DNA from: CAMLIZ01 sp036231905
GTDB lineage: Bacteria > Pseudomonadota > Gammaproteobacteria > Burkholderiales > Burkholderiaceae_C
Direction of reading: 5' to 3'
NCBI RefSeq assembly: GCF_036231905.1
Contig: NZ_JAZARE010000008.1
Span: forward strand, 186,001 to 250,000
Length of the DNA stretch: 64,000 bases
A program made the translations under genes and the position numbers. Shown here one piece after another: positions 8,363 through 17,091 of the stretch (position 1 is the first letter of the stretch; every line of letters starts with the position of its first letter). The notes beneath the pieces were generated by a model. That model had not been told where the DNA came from. It searched no databases and saw nothing but the letters and a program-made list of their open reading frames with translations.

Positions 8363-10342
8363 ATGGCGACCAAAACGAATACGCCCGGCAGTTACGGCGA
8401 AGCCTCCATCCGCGTGCTCAAGGGCCTGGAGCCGGTGAAGCAGCGGCCGGGCATGTACACCCGCACCGACAACCCGCTGCACGTGGTGCAGGAAGTGATC
8501 GACAACGCGGCCGACGAGGCCCTGGCGGGCCACGGCAGGCGCATCACCGTGGTGCAGCATGCCGACGGCTCGGTGAGTGTGGAGGACGATGGCCGCGGCA
8601 TTCCGTTCGGTTTGCATCCGGAAGAGAAGGTGCCGGTGGTGGAGATCGTGTTCACCCGCCTGCACGCGGGCGGCAAGTTCGACAAGGGCTCCGGTGGCGC
8701 CTACAGCTTCTCCGGCGGCCTGCACGGCGTGGGGGTGAGCGTGACCAACGCGCTGGCCAAGCGCCTGCAGGTCACGGTGTACCGCGACGGGCAGGTGGCC
8801 ACGCTGGCCTTCAGCGGCGGTGACGTGATCGAGCCCTTGCAAGTGCGCAAGGCCGCCGCGGGTGACCGCAGGCAGGGCACCACCGTGCGCGTGTGGCCCG
8901 ACCCGCGTTATTTTGAAAGTGCCGAGCTGCCCAGGACCGAGCTCACCCACCTGCTGCGCAGCAAGGCGGTGCTGATGCCGGGCGTCACCGTGACGCTGAA
9001 GAACGAAAAGGCCAGCGACCAGCAACAGTGGCTCTACAAGGGCGGCCTGCGCGACTACCTGCTGCAGAGCCTGACCGCCGACCCGCTGATCCCGCTGTTC
9101 GAGGGCGAGCGTTTCGCCACCGAAGGCGAGACCGAGAACTTCGCCGAAGGGGAGGGAGCCGCCTGGTGCGTGGCTTTCACCGAGGACGGCGCGCCGCTGC
9201 GCGAAAGCTACGTCAACCTGATCCCCACGGTGGCCGGCGGCACGCACGAGGCGGGGCTGAAGGATGGCTTGTTCGCCGCGGTGAAAGGCTTCATCGAGCT
9301 GCACTCCCTGCTGCCCAAGGGCGTGAAGCTGATGCCTGAGGACGTGTTTTCGCGCGCGAGCTTCGTGCTGAGCGCCAAGGTGCTGGACCCGCAGTTCCAG
9401 GGCCAGACCAAGGAGCGGCTGAACAGCCGCGACGCGCTGCGCCTGGTCACCGCCTACGTGCGGCCCGCGCTGGAGCTGTGGCTGAACCAGCATGTGGAAC
9501 ACGGCCGCAAGCTGGCCGAGTTGGTGATCAAGCAGGCGCAGACCCGCCAGCGCGCCAGCCAGAAGGTGGAAAAGCGCAAGGGCTCCGGCGTGGCGGTGCT
9601 GCCCGGCAAGCTGACCGACTGCGAAAGCCGCGACACCACCTTGAACGAACTGTTCCTGGTGGAAGGCGACTCCGCCGGCGGCAGCGCCAAGATGGGCCGC
9701 AACAAGGAAACACAGGCGGTGCTGCCGCTGCGTGGCAAGGTGCTCAACAGCTGGGAAGTGGAGCGCGACCGGCTCTTTGCCAACAACGAGATCCACGACA
9801 TCTCGGTGGCCATCGGCGTGGACCCGCACGGTGCCGCGGACAACCCCGACCTGACCCAGCTGCGCTACGGCAAGATCTGCATCCTGAGCGATGCGGACGT
9901 GGACGGCTCGCACATCCAGGTGCTGCTGCTCACGCTGTTCTTCCGCCACTTCCCCAAGCTGATCGAACGTGGCCATGTGTTCGTGGCCAAGCCGCCGCTG
10001 TTCCGCATCGATGCGCCCGCCCGCGGCAAGAAGCCCGCGGCCAAGATCTACGCGCTGGACGAAGGCGAGCTCACCGCCACGCTGGACAAGCTGCGCAAGG
10101 AAGGCGCGAAGGAAAACAGCTGGAGCATCAGCCGCTTCAAGGGCCTGGGCGAGATGAGCGCCGAGCAGTTGTGGGACACCACGCTCAACCCGGATACCCG
10201 GCGCCTGCTGCAGGTGGCCTATGGCGAGCTGGACTTCGGCGCCACCGAGGGCTCGTTCACCAAGCTGATGGGCAAGGGCGAGGCGGCATCGCGGCGCGAA
10301 CTGATGGAGCTGAACGCCGACGCGGTGGAAATCGACGTCTGA
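8363..10342 (+). CDS. parE: DNA topoisomerase IV subunit B
   Basis: A 659-residue type IIA topoisomerase ATPase subunit. GHKL motifs are visible as EVIDNAADEAL, VEDDGRGIPF and GGLHGVGVSVTNAL in the first 180 residues. The TOPRIM domain shows LFLVEGDSAGGSAKMGRNKETQAV and LSDADVDGSHI. The absence of the long insert of gyrase B and the length of about 650 residues identify it as ParE. It works with ParC (19392-21695) to decatenate daughter chromosomes. The start ATG at 8363 gives MATKTNTPGSYGEASIRVLKG, the normal ParE N-terminus. Confidence 0.96.
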   Translation: MATKTNTPGSYGEASIRVLKGLEPVKQRPGMYTRTDNPLHVVQEVIDNAADEALAGHGRRITVVQHADGSVSVEDDGRGIPFGLHPEEKVPVVEIVFTRLHAGGKFDKGSGGAYSFSGGLHGVGVSVTNALAKRLQVTVYRDGQVATLAFSGGDVIEPLQVRKAAAGDRRQGTTVRVWPDPRYFESAELPRTELTHLLRSKAVLMPGVTVTLKNEKASDQQQWLYKGGLRDYLLQSLTADPLIPLFEGERFATEGETENFAEGEGAAWCVAFTEDGAPLRESYVNLIPTVAGGTHEAGLKDGLFAAVKGFIELHSLLPKGVKLMPEDVFSRASFVLSAKVLDPQFQGQTKERLNSRDALRLVTAYVRPALELWLNQHVEHGRKLAELVIKQAQTRQRASQKVEKRKGSGVAVLPGKLTDCESRDTTLNELFLVEGDSAGGSAKMGRNKETQAVLPLRGKVLNSWEVERDRLFANNEIHDISVAIGVDPHGAADNPDLTQLRYGKICILSDADVDGSHIQVLLLTLFFRHFPKLIERGHVFVAKPPLFRIDAPARGKKPAAKIYALDEGELTATLDKLRKEGAKENSWSISRFKGLGEMSAEQLWDTTLNPDTRRLLQVAYGELDFGATEGSFTKLMGKGEAASRRELMELNADAVEIDV

Positions 10343-10365
10343 TGGTCGATTGCACCTAGAGGGAA

Positions 10366-10398
10366 AACCCCTTCCAGTTGGCCTTCAACCAAGGGGTT
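10366..10398. other. hairpin between parE and the subtilase gene
   Basis: A perfect 8-base inverted repeat AACCCCTT / AAGGGGTT encloses an inner GTTG / CAAC pairing. No T-run follows on the plus strand, so it is not a canonical intrinsic terminator. It sits 62 bases before the protease start and could be a rho-type RNA structure or an operator. Confidence 0.35.
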
Positions 10399-10459
10399 GA
10401 CCTGTAACAAGCGGCCCTCCAGAGTGACGGACTTCACAATCCACACTGGGGACGCTCTC

Positions 10460-12019
10460 ATGGCGAAGTTCAATGGCCGCCTGGCCACCGTTGTACTGGG
10501 TATAGCAGCGGCCTTCGGTGCCGCTCCTCTGGCATCCCAAGCGGCCACCGCCGCGGACAAGGTCCGCGTGATCGTGGCCTTCAAGCAAGGTGCCGTGTCG
10601 GCCGGCCATGCAGCCATCGCCGCCGCCGGCGGACGCACGGTGCTCGATGTGGGTGGCTTCAATGCCGTTGCCGTGGAACTGCCGCGCAAGGCGGTCGCGC
10701 TGCTGCAGCGCAGCCCCCACGTGGAGTTCGTGGAGGAGGACAAGCTGCAGTACGCGTTCGCGCTCAGCGATCCGTCTGGCCCGCCCTACCTGCCGGGCCA
10801 GCAGGTGCCGTACGGCATCAAGATGGTGCAGGCCGACCAGGTCTCCGACAGCACCACCACCAACCGCACGGTCTGCATCATCGACTCGGGCTACGACCTG
10901 GCGCATGAGGACCTGAGCGCCAACCATGTGAGCGGCGAGAACCTCACCACCTCCGGCTCCTGGAGCACCGACGAAGCCCACCACGGCACCCACGTGGCCG
11001 GCACCGTCGCCGCCATCAACAACAGCGTGGGCGTGGTCGGTGTCAACCCCAACAAGAACCTGAACCTCTACATCGTCAAGGTGTTCGATGCCAGCGGCAG
11101 CGCACCGTCGTCGGTGATCGCCAAGGCCATGCTGCGTTGCGGCATGAACGGCGCCAACGTGGTGAGCATGTCGCTGGGTGGCTCCAGCCCCAACAAACTG
11201 CAGGAAAAGATCGCCGACTGGCTGACGACCAAGCGCAACACGCTTGTGATCGCTGCCGCCGGCAATGCAGGCAACAGCACCGTGTCCTACCCCGCCGGCT
11301 TCGAGAACGTGGTGTCGGTCGCTGCGTTGGACGTCAACAAGGCCTGGGCCAGCTTCTCGCAGACCAACCCCGACGTTGAAATCGCCGGCCCTGGCGTGAG
11401 CGTGCTGTCCACCGTGCCCATGGGCACTGGCACCACCGCCTCGGCCACCGTGGGCGCCACCGCCTACGAGGTGAACGGCTTCACCGGTTCGCCGCTGGGC
11501 ACGGCCACCGCGCCGCTGGCCAACTTTGGCCTCGGTGACCACACCGACCCCGCCGTCGCGGGCAAGGTCTGCCTGATCCAGCGCGGCTCGGTCGACTTCG
11601 CCACCAAGGTCACCAACTGCCAGGCGAGCGGCGGCGTGGGCGCCATCGTCTACAACAACGCCCCTGGCGGCTTCCTCGGCACGCTGGGCACCGCAGTGAC
11701 CACCATCCCCTCGGTCAGCGCTTCCGACACCGCCGGTGCCGACATGCTGACCAAGCTGGGCCAGTCGGCCACCGTGACGGTGGCAGCGAGCAACTACGCG
11801 CTGTTCGACGGCACCTCCATGGCCACGCCGCACGTGTCGGCCGTGGCTGCGCTGGTGTGGAGCCATTACCCGAACTGCACGGCCGCGCAGATGCGCAGCA
11901 CACTGAACAAGAGCGCGCAGGACCTGGGTGACCCGGGCCGCGACGTCAAGTTCGGCTACGGCCTGGTGCAGGCCAAGGCCGCGCTGGACCGCATTGCCAG
12001 CCTGGGCTGCGGCAACTGA
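10460..12019 (+). CDS. secreted S8 subtilisin-like serine protease with PA domain
   Basis: A 519-residue preproprotein. Residues 1-32 form a Sec signal, 34-100 an inhibitor-I9-like propeptide (VRVIVAFKQG ... VEFVEEDKLQYA). The catalytic triad is visible as D142 (CIIDSGYD), H175 (HHGTHVAGT) and S453 (FDGTSMATPHVS), with the oxyanion Asn at about 269 (AAAGNAGN). A protease-associated (PA) domain of about 110 residues is inserted between the oxyanion Asn and the nucleophile, including KVCLIQRGSVDFATKV. This layout resembles lactocepin/PA-type subtilases rather than plain subtilisins. Several Cys residues in the mature region could form disulfides. It is monocistronic, with a terminator at 12053. 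Confidence 0.93.
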   Translation: MAKFNGRLATVVLGIAAAFGAAPLASQAATAADKVRVIVAFKQGAVSAGHAAIAAAGGRTVLDVGGFNAVAVELPRKAVALLQRSPHVEFVEEDKLQYAFALSDPSGPPYLPGQQVPYGIKMVQADQVSDSTTTNRTVCIIDSGYDLAHEDLSANHVSGENLTTSGSWSTDEAHHGTHVAGTVAAINNSVGVVGVNPNKNLNLYIVKVFDASGSAPSSVIAKAMLRCGMNGANVVSMSLGGSSPNKLQEKIADWLTTKRNTLVIAAAGNAGNSTVSYPAGFENVVSVAALDVNKAWASFSQTNPDVEIAGPGVSVLSTVPMGTGTTASATVGATAYEVNGFTGSPLGTATAPLANFGLGDHTDPAVAGKVCLIQRGSVDFATKVTNCQASGGVGAIVYNNAPGGFLGTLGTAVTTIPSVSASDTAGADMLTKLGQSATVTVAASNYALFDGTSMATPHVSAVAALVWSHYPNCTAAQMRSTLNKSAQDLGDPGRDVKFGYGLVQAKAALDRIASLGCGN

Positions 12020-12052
12020 AAGTGATCGCCTGCACCTGCGGGTGCAAGCTGG

Positions 12053-12080
12053 ACGGGGCCTTCGGGCCCCGTTTTCTTTT
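12053..12080 (+). terminator. rho-independent terminator of the subtilase gene
   Basis: The stem ACGGGGCC and GGCCCCGT with a TTCG loop is followed by the T-rich tract TTTCTTTT. It starts 34 bases after the protease stop codon. Confidence 0.9.
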
Positions 12081-12141
12081 GCCTTCGGAATTGCGGGTTG
12101 TTTCACGCTTGGGCCCCGGAGCCGACTCCTAGAATGCCTTG

Positions 12142-12669
12142 ATGAGTTCGCCGGCCGAGCGCATTCACCTGCGCCCCACCTTGTTGTCCGACCTGGACTA
12201 CGTGATCACGGTCGAGAACGACGCCCAGAACCTGCCCTTCATCACGCCCTGGGAGCGCACCCAGCACGAAGGCGCGGTGCGTTTCCCCGACTTCCGCCAC
12301 TTCATCGTGGAAGCGGGCGTGGAATACGAACCCTCGGGCTTCGTCATCCTCCAGGGCTGCCGCAACAACCACAAGAGCGTGGAGCTCAAGCGCCTGGTGC
12401 TGCAGACGAAGGGCCGCGGCCGCGGGCGCGCCTGCGTTCGCCTGCTCAAGCAGATGGCGTTCCGCGACCTGGGCGCACACCGCTTCTGGCTGGACGTGAA
12501 GACGCTCAACACGCGGGCGCAGCGGCTGTACCAGAGCGAGGGTTTCGTCGAGGAAGGCCGGCTGCGCGAGAGCGTGCGCGCCGGCGATGGCTACGACTCG
12601 CTGATCGTGATGTCGATGCTCGATCGCGAGTACCAGGCCCGCACGGCGCTGGGCCAGGAGCTGGGCTGA
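12142..12669 (+). CDS. GNAT family N-acetyltransferase (RimJ/RimL-like)
   Basis: A 175-residue acetyltransferase with the GNAT layout: N-terminal IHLRPTLLSDLDYVI, the acetyl-CoA loop region GRGRGRACVRLLKQM near residues 93-107, and the C-terminal NTRAQRLYQSEGFVEEGRLRE typical of the RimJ/RimL type. Start at ATG 12142; the codon before it is TTG and is less likely. The stop overlaps the start of the lytic transglycosylase gene (TGATG), so both are probably expressed together. Substrate unknown. Confidence 0.85.
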   Translation: MSSPAERIHLRPTLLSDLDYVITVENDAQNLPFITPWERTQHEGAVRFPDFRHFIVEAGVEYEPSGFVILQGCRNNHKSVELKRLVLQTKGRGRGRACVRLLKQMAFRDLGAHRFWLDVKTLNTRAQRLYQSEGFVEEGRLRESVRAGDGYDSLIVMSMLDREYQARTALGQELG

Positions 12670-13376
12670 TGGTCCGCACCGTCGCCCTGGTGCTGCTGGC
12701 GGCGCTGGCCGTGCCGGCCCAGGCCGCGCCGGTGCTGTGGGGTTATGTGGACGGCGGCGGGGTGGCCCACGTGGCCGACCACCAGGTCGATTCGCGGTAC
12801 AGCCCGGTGCTGGGCGAGGTGAGCACATCCGGCGCCCGGGTGCCCGGCAAATCGGACGGCGTGGCACGCCTGCTCACCTGGCTGGAGTTCGCGCCCGAGG
12901 TCAAGTCCGTGCAGCACCTGCTGCGCGAGGCAGCGCGCCAGACCGGCGTGGACAGCGAGCTGCTGAAGGCGGTGATCGCGGTGGAGTCGGGCTTCAACCC
13001 GAATGCGGTGTCCCCGCGCGGCGCCATCGGCCTGATGCAGCTGATGCCCGACACCGCCGACCGGTATGCCAGGGGTGGCGAGGCCGCACGCCCGGCGTCG
13101 CAGCGCCTGCTGGATGCGCGCACCAACATCCTCACCGGCGCACGCATGCTGGCCGACCTGACGCAGCGCTTCGGGCGCATCGAGGTGGCCCTGGCGGCCT
13201 GGAACGCGGGCGAAGGCAACGTGCGCAAGGCGGGTGGCAACATGCCGCCGTTCGAGGAGACCCAGGCGCACGTGCACATGGTGCTGGAGCTGTACTGGGC
13301 GCTGCTGCAGCGCAGCCTGCCCAGCAAGGCGCAGGAGATGCAGTTGCATCCGGCGACCGGCAACACGCCCCGCTGA
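12669..13376 (+). CDS. periplasmic lytic transglycosylase (SLT domain)
   Basis: A 235-residue exported protein. The signal peptide ends near PAQAAP (about residue 19), a short segment WGYVDGGGVAHVADHQVD follows, then an SLT/goose-lysozyme-like catalytic domain from about residue 85. The catalytic Glu lies in AVIAVESGFNP (about residue 106), followed by GAIGLMQLMP and AWNAGEGNV, the diagnostic motifs of this family. It cleaves peptidoglycan to 1,6-anhydro products in the periplasm. One-base overlap with the upstream GNAT gene. Confidence 0.92.
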   Translation: MVRTVALVLLAALAVPAQAAPVLWGYVDGGGVAHVADHQVDSRYSPVLGEVSTSGARVPGKSDGVARLLTWLEFAPEVKSVQHLLREAARQTGVDSELLKAVIAVESGFNPNAVSPRGAIGLMQLMPDTADRYARGGEAARPASQRLLDARTNILTGARMLADLTQRFGRIEVALAAWNAGEGNVRKAGGNMPPFEETQAHVHMVLELYWALLQRSLPSKAQEMQLHPATGNTPR

Positions 13377-13387
13377 CAACGCGGCCG

Positions 13388-13400
13388 AATTCAAGCGCAA
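13388..13400 (+). promoter_or_regulatory. Ada box upstream of ada
   Basis: The sequence AAT-TCAAGC-GCAA matches exactly the established E. coli Ada-binding pattern AAT-N6-(G/C)CAA. It lies 76 bases upstream of the chosen ada start, a distance compatible with activation by methylated Ada near the -35 region. A clear -10 hexamer is not seen. One 7-base specified match could occur by chance, but its position in front of ada supports it. Confidence 0.55.
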
Positions 13401-13475
13401 GCGGCGGAGCGCGCGCAGGCCGCCTGGCCGGCACAGTGAGATCCATCGCGCCGTTGCGGCGACATGGAGCAGCCA

Positions 13476-14531
13476 ATGACCCCCACCTTCACCACGGACG
13501 ACGCGCGCTGGGCCGCGGTCAGCCAGCGCAATCCGGCCGCCGACGGTGACTTCTTCTACTCGGTGCGCACCACCGGCGTGTACTGCCGGCCTTCCTGCGG
13601 CGCCCGCCTGCCGCGGCGCGAGAACGTGGCTTTCCACGCTGATGCCCAGGCCGCGGAGCGCGCGGGCTTCCGCGCCTGCCAGCGCTGCCGGCCGGGCCAG
13701 CCGTCCACCGCCGCCCAGCAGGCACAGCGCGTGGCCGCCGCCTGCCGCCAGATCGAAGCGGCTGAGTCCCCGCCCAGCCTGGACGAGTTGGCGCAGGCCG
13801 CAGGCTGGAGCCCCTACCATTTCCATCGGGTGTTCAAGGCGGTAACCGGCCTCACGCCGCGTGCCTATGCCGCGGCGCAGCGGCACCGCCGCGTGCGCGA
13901 CGAACTGCCACGCAGCCCCAGCGTCACCGCGGCCATCTACGACGCGGGTTACGGCTCCAACGGGCGTTTCTATGAAACCGCCACCCAGGTGCTCGGCATG
14001 GCGCCCAGCGCTTTCCGCGCGGGCGGCAGCGGTGCGGCCCTGAAGTTCGCGGTGGGCCAGTGTTCGCTGGGTGCCATCCTGGTGGCGGCCACTGCCAGAG
14101 GCATCTGCGCCATCCTGCTGGGCGACGAGCCGGAAGCCTTGGTGCGCGAGCTGCAGGACCGCTTTCCGAAGGCGGAGCTCGCGGGTGCGGACGCCGGGTT
14201 CGAACGCTGGGTGGCCCGGGTGATCGGGCTGGTGGAGGCGCCCTCCCTGGGGCTGGAATTGCCGCTGGACGTGCGCGGCACGGCCTTCCAGCAGCGGGTG
14301 TGGCAGGCGCTGCGCGACATTCCGCCCGGCAGCACCGCCAGCTATGCCGAGATCGCGCAGCGCATCGGCCAGCCGGCTTCTGTGCGCGCCGTGGCGCAGG
14401 CCTGCGCGGCCAACCCGCTGGCGGTGGCCATCCCCTGCCACCGGGTGGTGCGGCGCGACGGCGCGCTCTCAGGCTACCGCTGGGGCGTGGAACGCAAGCG
14501 CACCCTGCTGGAGCGCGAGGCGCAATCGTGA
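13476..14531 (+). CDS. ada: Ada: bifunctional transcriptional regulator / O6-alkylguanine-DNA methyltransferase
   Basis: A 351-residue three-domain protein. The N-terminal Ada zinc domain carries C37/C41 (GVYCRPSCGAR) and C68/C71 (RACQRCRP); the first is the methyl-phosphotriester acceptor. An AraC-type HTH follows (about 85-170; SLDELAQAAGWSPYHFHRVFK). The C-terminal alkyltransferase has the PCHR acceptor Cys at about residue 321. ATG 13476 is preferred over ATG 13464 because GGAG at 13466-13469 stands 6 bases before it. An Ada box lies upstream. It heads a three-gene operon with an oxygenase and alkB; its stop overlaps the next start (GTGA). Confidence 0.95.
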   Translation: MTPTFTTDDARWAAVSQRNPAADGDFFYSVRTTGVYCRPSCGARLPRRENVAFHADAQAAERAGFRACQRCRPGQPSTAAQQAQRVAAACRQIEAAESPPSLDELAQAAGWSPYHFHRVFKAVTGLTPRAYAAAQRHRRVRDELPRSPSVTAAIYDAGYGSNGRFYETATQVLGMAPSAFRAGGSGAALKFAVGQCSLGAILVAATARGICAILLGDEPEALVRELQDRFPKAELAGADAGFERWVARVIGLVEAPSLGLELPLDVRGTAFQQRVWQALRDIPPGSTASYAEIAQRIGQPASVRAVAQACAANPLAVAIPCHRVVRRDGALSGYRWGVERKRTLLEREAQS

Positions 14532-15265
14532 GCGCGCTGGCATCCGCGATGCCGGCCACCGGCCTGGACGAGCGCCTGGCGCAGCTGGACTGGCCCGTCA
14601 TCGGGCAGGCGCTGGACCGGCAAGGCTGGGCGGTGCTGCCGGCCCTGCTGGCGCCACGGACCTGCGAGGCGGTGGCCGGCTGCTATGACGACGACACCCG
14701 TTTCCGCAACCGGGTGGTGATGCAGCGCCATGGCTTCGGGCAGGGCGAATACAAGTACTTCGACCATCCCCTGCCCGACACGGTGCAGCAGCTTCGCACC
14801 GGCCTGTATCCGCCACTGGCCGCCATTGCCAACCGCTGGCACGACGCCATGGGGCTGGCGGTGCGCTTTCCGCCGGACCATGCCGCCTTCATCGCCCGCT
14901 GCCACGCGGCCGGGCAGCGCCGGCCCACGCCGCTGCTGCTGCGTTATGGCGAAGGCGACTACAACTGCCTGCACCAGGATCTTTATGGCGAGCAGGTGTT
15001 CCCGCTGCAGGTGGCCGTGCTGCTGTCCCAACCCGGGCGTGACTTCACTGGCGGCGAGTTCGTGCTCACCGAACAGCGGCCACGCATGCAGAGCCGCGCC
15101 GACGTGGTGCCGCTGGGCCAGGGTGACGCAGTGGTGTTCGCGGTGAACCAGCGCCCGGTGCAGGGAACCCGCGGCCCCTACCGGGTGACGATGCGGCACG
15201 GCGTGAGCCGGCTGCGCGCCGGGCAACGCCACACGCTGGGCGTGATCTTCCATGACGCAACCTGA
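14528..15265 (+). CDS. 2OG-Fe(II) oxygenase within the adaptive-response operon
   Basis: A 245-residue protein starting at GTG 14528, coupled to ada by a four-base overlap and overlapping alkB by 14 bases. The iron-binding HxD motif is seen in YNCLHQDLYGEQ and the distal His in TMRHGVSRL, followed by an Arg-containing C-terminal strand. It is not AlkB-like in sequence but belongs to a separate uncharacterised 2OG oxygenase family. Being locked between ada and alkB suggests a role in alkylation-damage repair or protection; this is inference from context. An alternative is prolyl-hydroxylase-like protein modification. Confidence 0.85.
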   Translation: MSALASAMPATGLDERLAQLDWPVIGQALDRQGWAVLPALLAPRTCEAVAGCYDDDTRFRNRVVMQRHGFGQGEYKYFDHPLPDTVQQLRTGLYPPLAAIANRWHDAMGLAVRFPPDHAAFIARCHAAGQRRPTPLLLRYGEGDYNCLHQDLYGEQVFPLQVAVLLSQPGRDFTGGEFVLTEQRPRMQSRADVVPLGQGDAVVFAVNQRPVQGTRGPYRVTMRHGVSRLRAGQRHTLGVIFHDAT

Positions 15266-15896
15266 GCTGTTCGATGGGCCGGCCCTGCTGCCCCTGGCGC
15301 CGGGCGCCTGCGTGTTGCGCGGGTTCGCTGCCGCCGACGCGCCGGCCCTGTGGGCCTGCCTGCAGGCCGAGGTGCTGCCGCAGGCGCCGTGGCGGCACCT
15401 GGTCACCCCGGGTGGCTACACGATGTCGGTGGCCATGACCAACTGCGGCCGCGTGGGCTGGGTGTCGGACAGCAGCGGCTACCGCTACGACCCGGTCGAC
15501 CCTTTGAGCGGCCAGTCGTGGCCCGGCATGCCGCCCGCGCTGCTGCAGCTGGCGGCCCAGGCGGCAGCGGCGGCCGGCTTCCCCGGTTTCGTGCCCGATG
15601 CTTGCCTGGTGAACCATTACGTGGCCGGCAGCCGGCTCTCGCTGCACCAGGACCGCGACGAGCGCGACCACCAGGCGCCGATCGTGTCGGTGAGCCTGGG
15701 GCTGCCGGCCACCTTTCTCTTCGGCGGCCTTCGCCGCACTGACCGGCCGCAACGCCTGCGGCTGGACCACGGCGACGTGGTGGTGTGGGGCGGCCCGTCG
15801 CGCCTGGCCTATCACGGCGTGGCCCCGCTGGCAGCCGGCGAACATGCGTTGCTGGGGGCCTGCCGGGTGAACCTCACCTTCCGCAAGGCGCTGTAG
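15252..15896 (+). CDS. alkB: alkylated DNA repair dioxygenase AlkB
   Basis: A 214-residue oxygenase with the full AlkB signature: NHYVAGSRLSLHQDRDE (HxD iron ligands), the distal His in LAYHGVAPL, and the 2-oxoglutarate-binding RVNLTFRKA at the end. The substrate loop TPGGYTMSVAMTNCGRVGWVSD is also typical. It oxidatively removes methyl groups from 1-methyladenine and 3-methylcytosine. It is the last gene of the ada operon. Its 3' end overlaps by 85 bases the convergent gene on the other strand. Confidence 0.96.
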   Translation: MTQPELFDGPALLPLAPGACVLRGFAAADAPALWACLQAEVLPQAPWRHLVTPGGYTMSVAMTNCGRVGWVSDSSGYRYDPVDPLSGQSWPGMPPALLQLAAQAAAAAGFPGFVPDACLVNHYVAGSRLSLHQDRDERDHQAPIVSVSLGLPATFLFGGLRRTDRPQRLRLDHGDVVVWGGPSRLAYHGVAPLAAGEHALLGACRVNLTFRKAL

Positions 15897-16969
15897 GCGG
15901 CATTGCCGGGCAGCGGCAGGGCGGCCTGGGCCACCGCCCCGGCGGCGAGCTTGCCGTGGGACTCCAGCGCCCAGCCGTCGGTGGCGCTGGCCCGGCTGAG
16001 CCACTGGCAGGCGGCGCCAGCCAGCTTGCGGCGGCCGGCGTACTGCACGATGTGCTCACATTCGCCCACGCTGAGGGACAGCGCCAGGCGCTGCCAGCGC
16101 CGCTGCACCAGCGGATGCAGCCACGCCTGCTCCATGCCGCGGCGCAGCGCCACCCCGGTGGCCAGCGGCCCGGCGGCGACCCGGCGTGCCAGCAAGGTGT
16201 GCATGAACACCTGGAAGGTCTGGCGTGCGGCGGTGCTGGGCATCACCGCGGCCAGGTCCGCCATGTTGCGGGCATAGGCCGGTTGGGTGAACAGCAGGGT
16301 GAGCAGGGTCTGCAGCGCCTGCACCGGGTTGAGCACCCGCAGGCGGTTGGGCGGCAGCACCAGCAGCGGCAGGCCGGCCACCTGCGCATGCTTCAAGGGC
16401 GTGGCCAGGCTCATCAGCACCCCCAGGCGCGACCACTCGATGGCGTCCAAGCCGCCGATGCGCTGCAGTGCGCCGCTGTCGATCTGGCGGGCGAAATCCA
16501 GCGCATCGTCCCAGCCGCAGTTGGCCTTGGCGGCCGCGGCGCGTGCGCTCATCACCACCAGGTTGCCGGCGGCCACGCCGGCGCCGTGGAACACGCGCTC
16601 CACCACGGCGTCGGTGCCCTGGCCCGTGCCTTCGGTGAGCGGTTCGCCGGTGACCGGGCAGTGCGTGACCGCCAGCTGGGCGAGGAAGTTGGGCGTGACC
16701 TGCATGGCCTCGAAGGCCTGGCCGCGCAGCCAGGCCTGCAGCCGCAGGCGCAACCACTGGCGCACGGCCGGCGTGGGGCGCAAGGTGCGCGGCCCGAACA
16801 CCGCCTGGCCCGCCTGCCAGCCCTGGCGCACCGGGTGGCCCTGGTGCAGGTGCTCAGCCGGCGGCACCACGCGGTAGTGGGCATGGTCCCAGCCGATCTC
16901 GAACCCGAGGGCATCCCAGCCGGGGGCTTCGGAAGGCGTGTCGGTGGTGAACAAAGCGGCCTGAGACAT
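15812..16969 (-). CDS. uncharacterised protein divergent from a WYL regulator
   Basis: A 385-residue protein with no signal peptide or clear membrane helices. Start at 16969 follows the ribosome-binding GGGAG. The sequence is Ala/Leu-rich and largely helical. It contains LAVTHCPVTGEPL near the first third, GLDAIEWSRLGVLMSLATPLKHA in the middle and a Trp/Arg-rich segment ahead of the last third. I do not recognise a domain. The shared intergenic region with the WYL regulator suggests regulation by it. The last 85 bases are antisense to the end of alkB. The long consistent frame and good ribosome-binding site support coding. Confidence 0.75.
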   Translation of the reverse strand: MSQAALFTTDTPSEAPGWDALGFEIGWDHAHYRVVPPAEHLHQGHPVRQGWQAGQAVFGPRTLRPTPAVRQWLRLRLQAWLRGQAFEAMQVTPNFLAQLAVTHCPVTGEPLTEGTGQGTDAVVERVFHGAGVAAGNLVVMSARAAAAKANCGWDDALDFARQIDSGALQRIGGLDAIEWSRLGVLMSLATPLKHAQVAGLPLLVLPPNRLRVLNPVQALQTLLTLLFTQPAYARNMADLAAVMPSTAARQTFQVFMHTLLARRVAAGPLATGVALRRGMEQAWLHPLVQRRWQRLALSLSVGECEHIVQYAGRRKLAGAACQWLSRASATDGWALESHGKLAAGAVAQAALPLPGNAAYSALRKVRFTRQAPSNACSPAASGATP

Positions 16970-17031
16970 GGAGAGCTCCCTGCACTGTGGGTCAACCGGG
17001 ACATCCGGCAACACCAGTGTCGGCAGCCACA

Positions 17032-17061
17032 GGCTCAAGGCGTGAGCCACCTCAGGCTCAC
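17032..17061. promoter_or_regulatory. repeated GGCTCA half-sites between divergent genes
   Basis: Three copies of the same 6-mer occur in alternating orientation: GGCTCA at 17032-17037, TGAGCC at 17043-17048 and GGCTCA at 17055-17060. The last two extend to GTGAGCC / GGCTCAC (17042-17048 and 17055-17061). They lie in the 122-base region between the unknown gene and the WYL regulator, so they are candidate operators for that regulator. Confidence 0.4.
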
Positions 17062-17091
17062 AATCGCGGTTGTTGCCCCGACCGATGCCCC

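Noticed and set aside
10366..10398. Hairpin after parE as an intrinsic terminator
   Set aside because: The stem is good but no T-run follows; kept only as a hairpin of unknown role.
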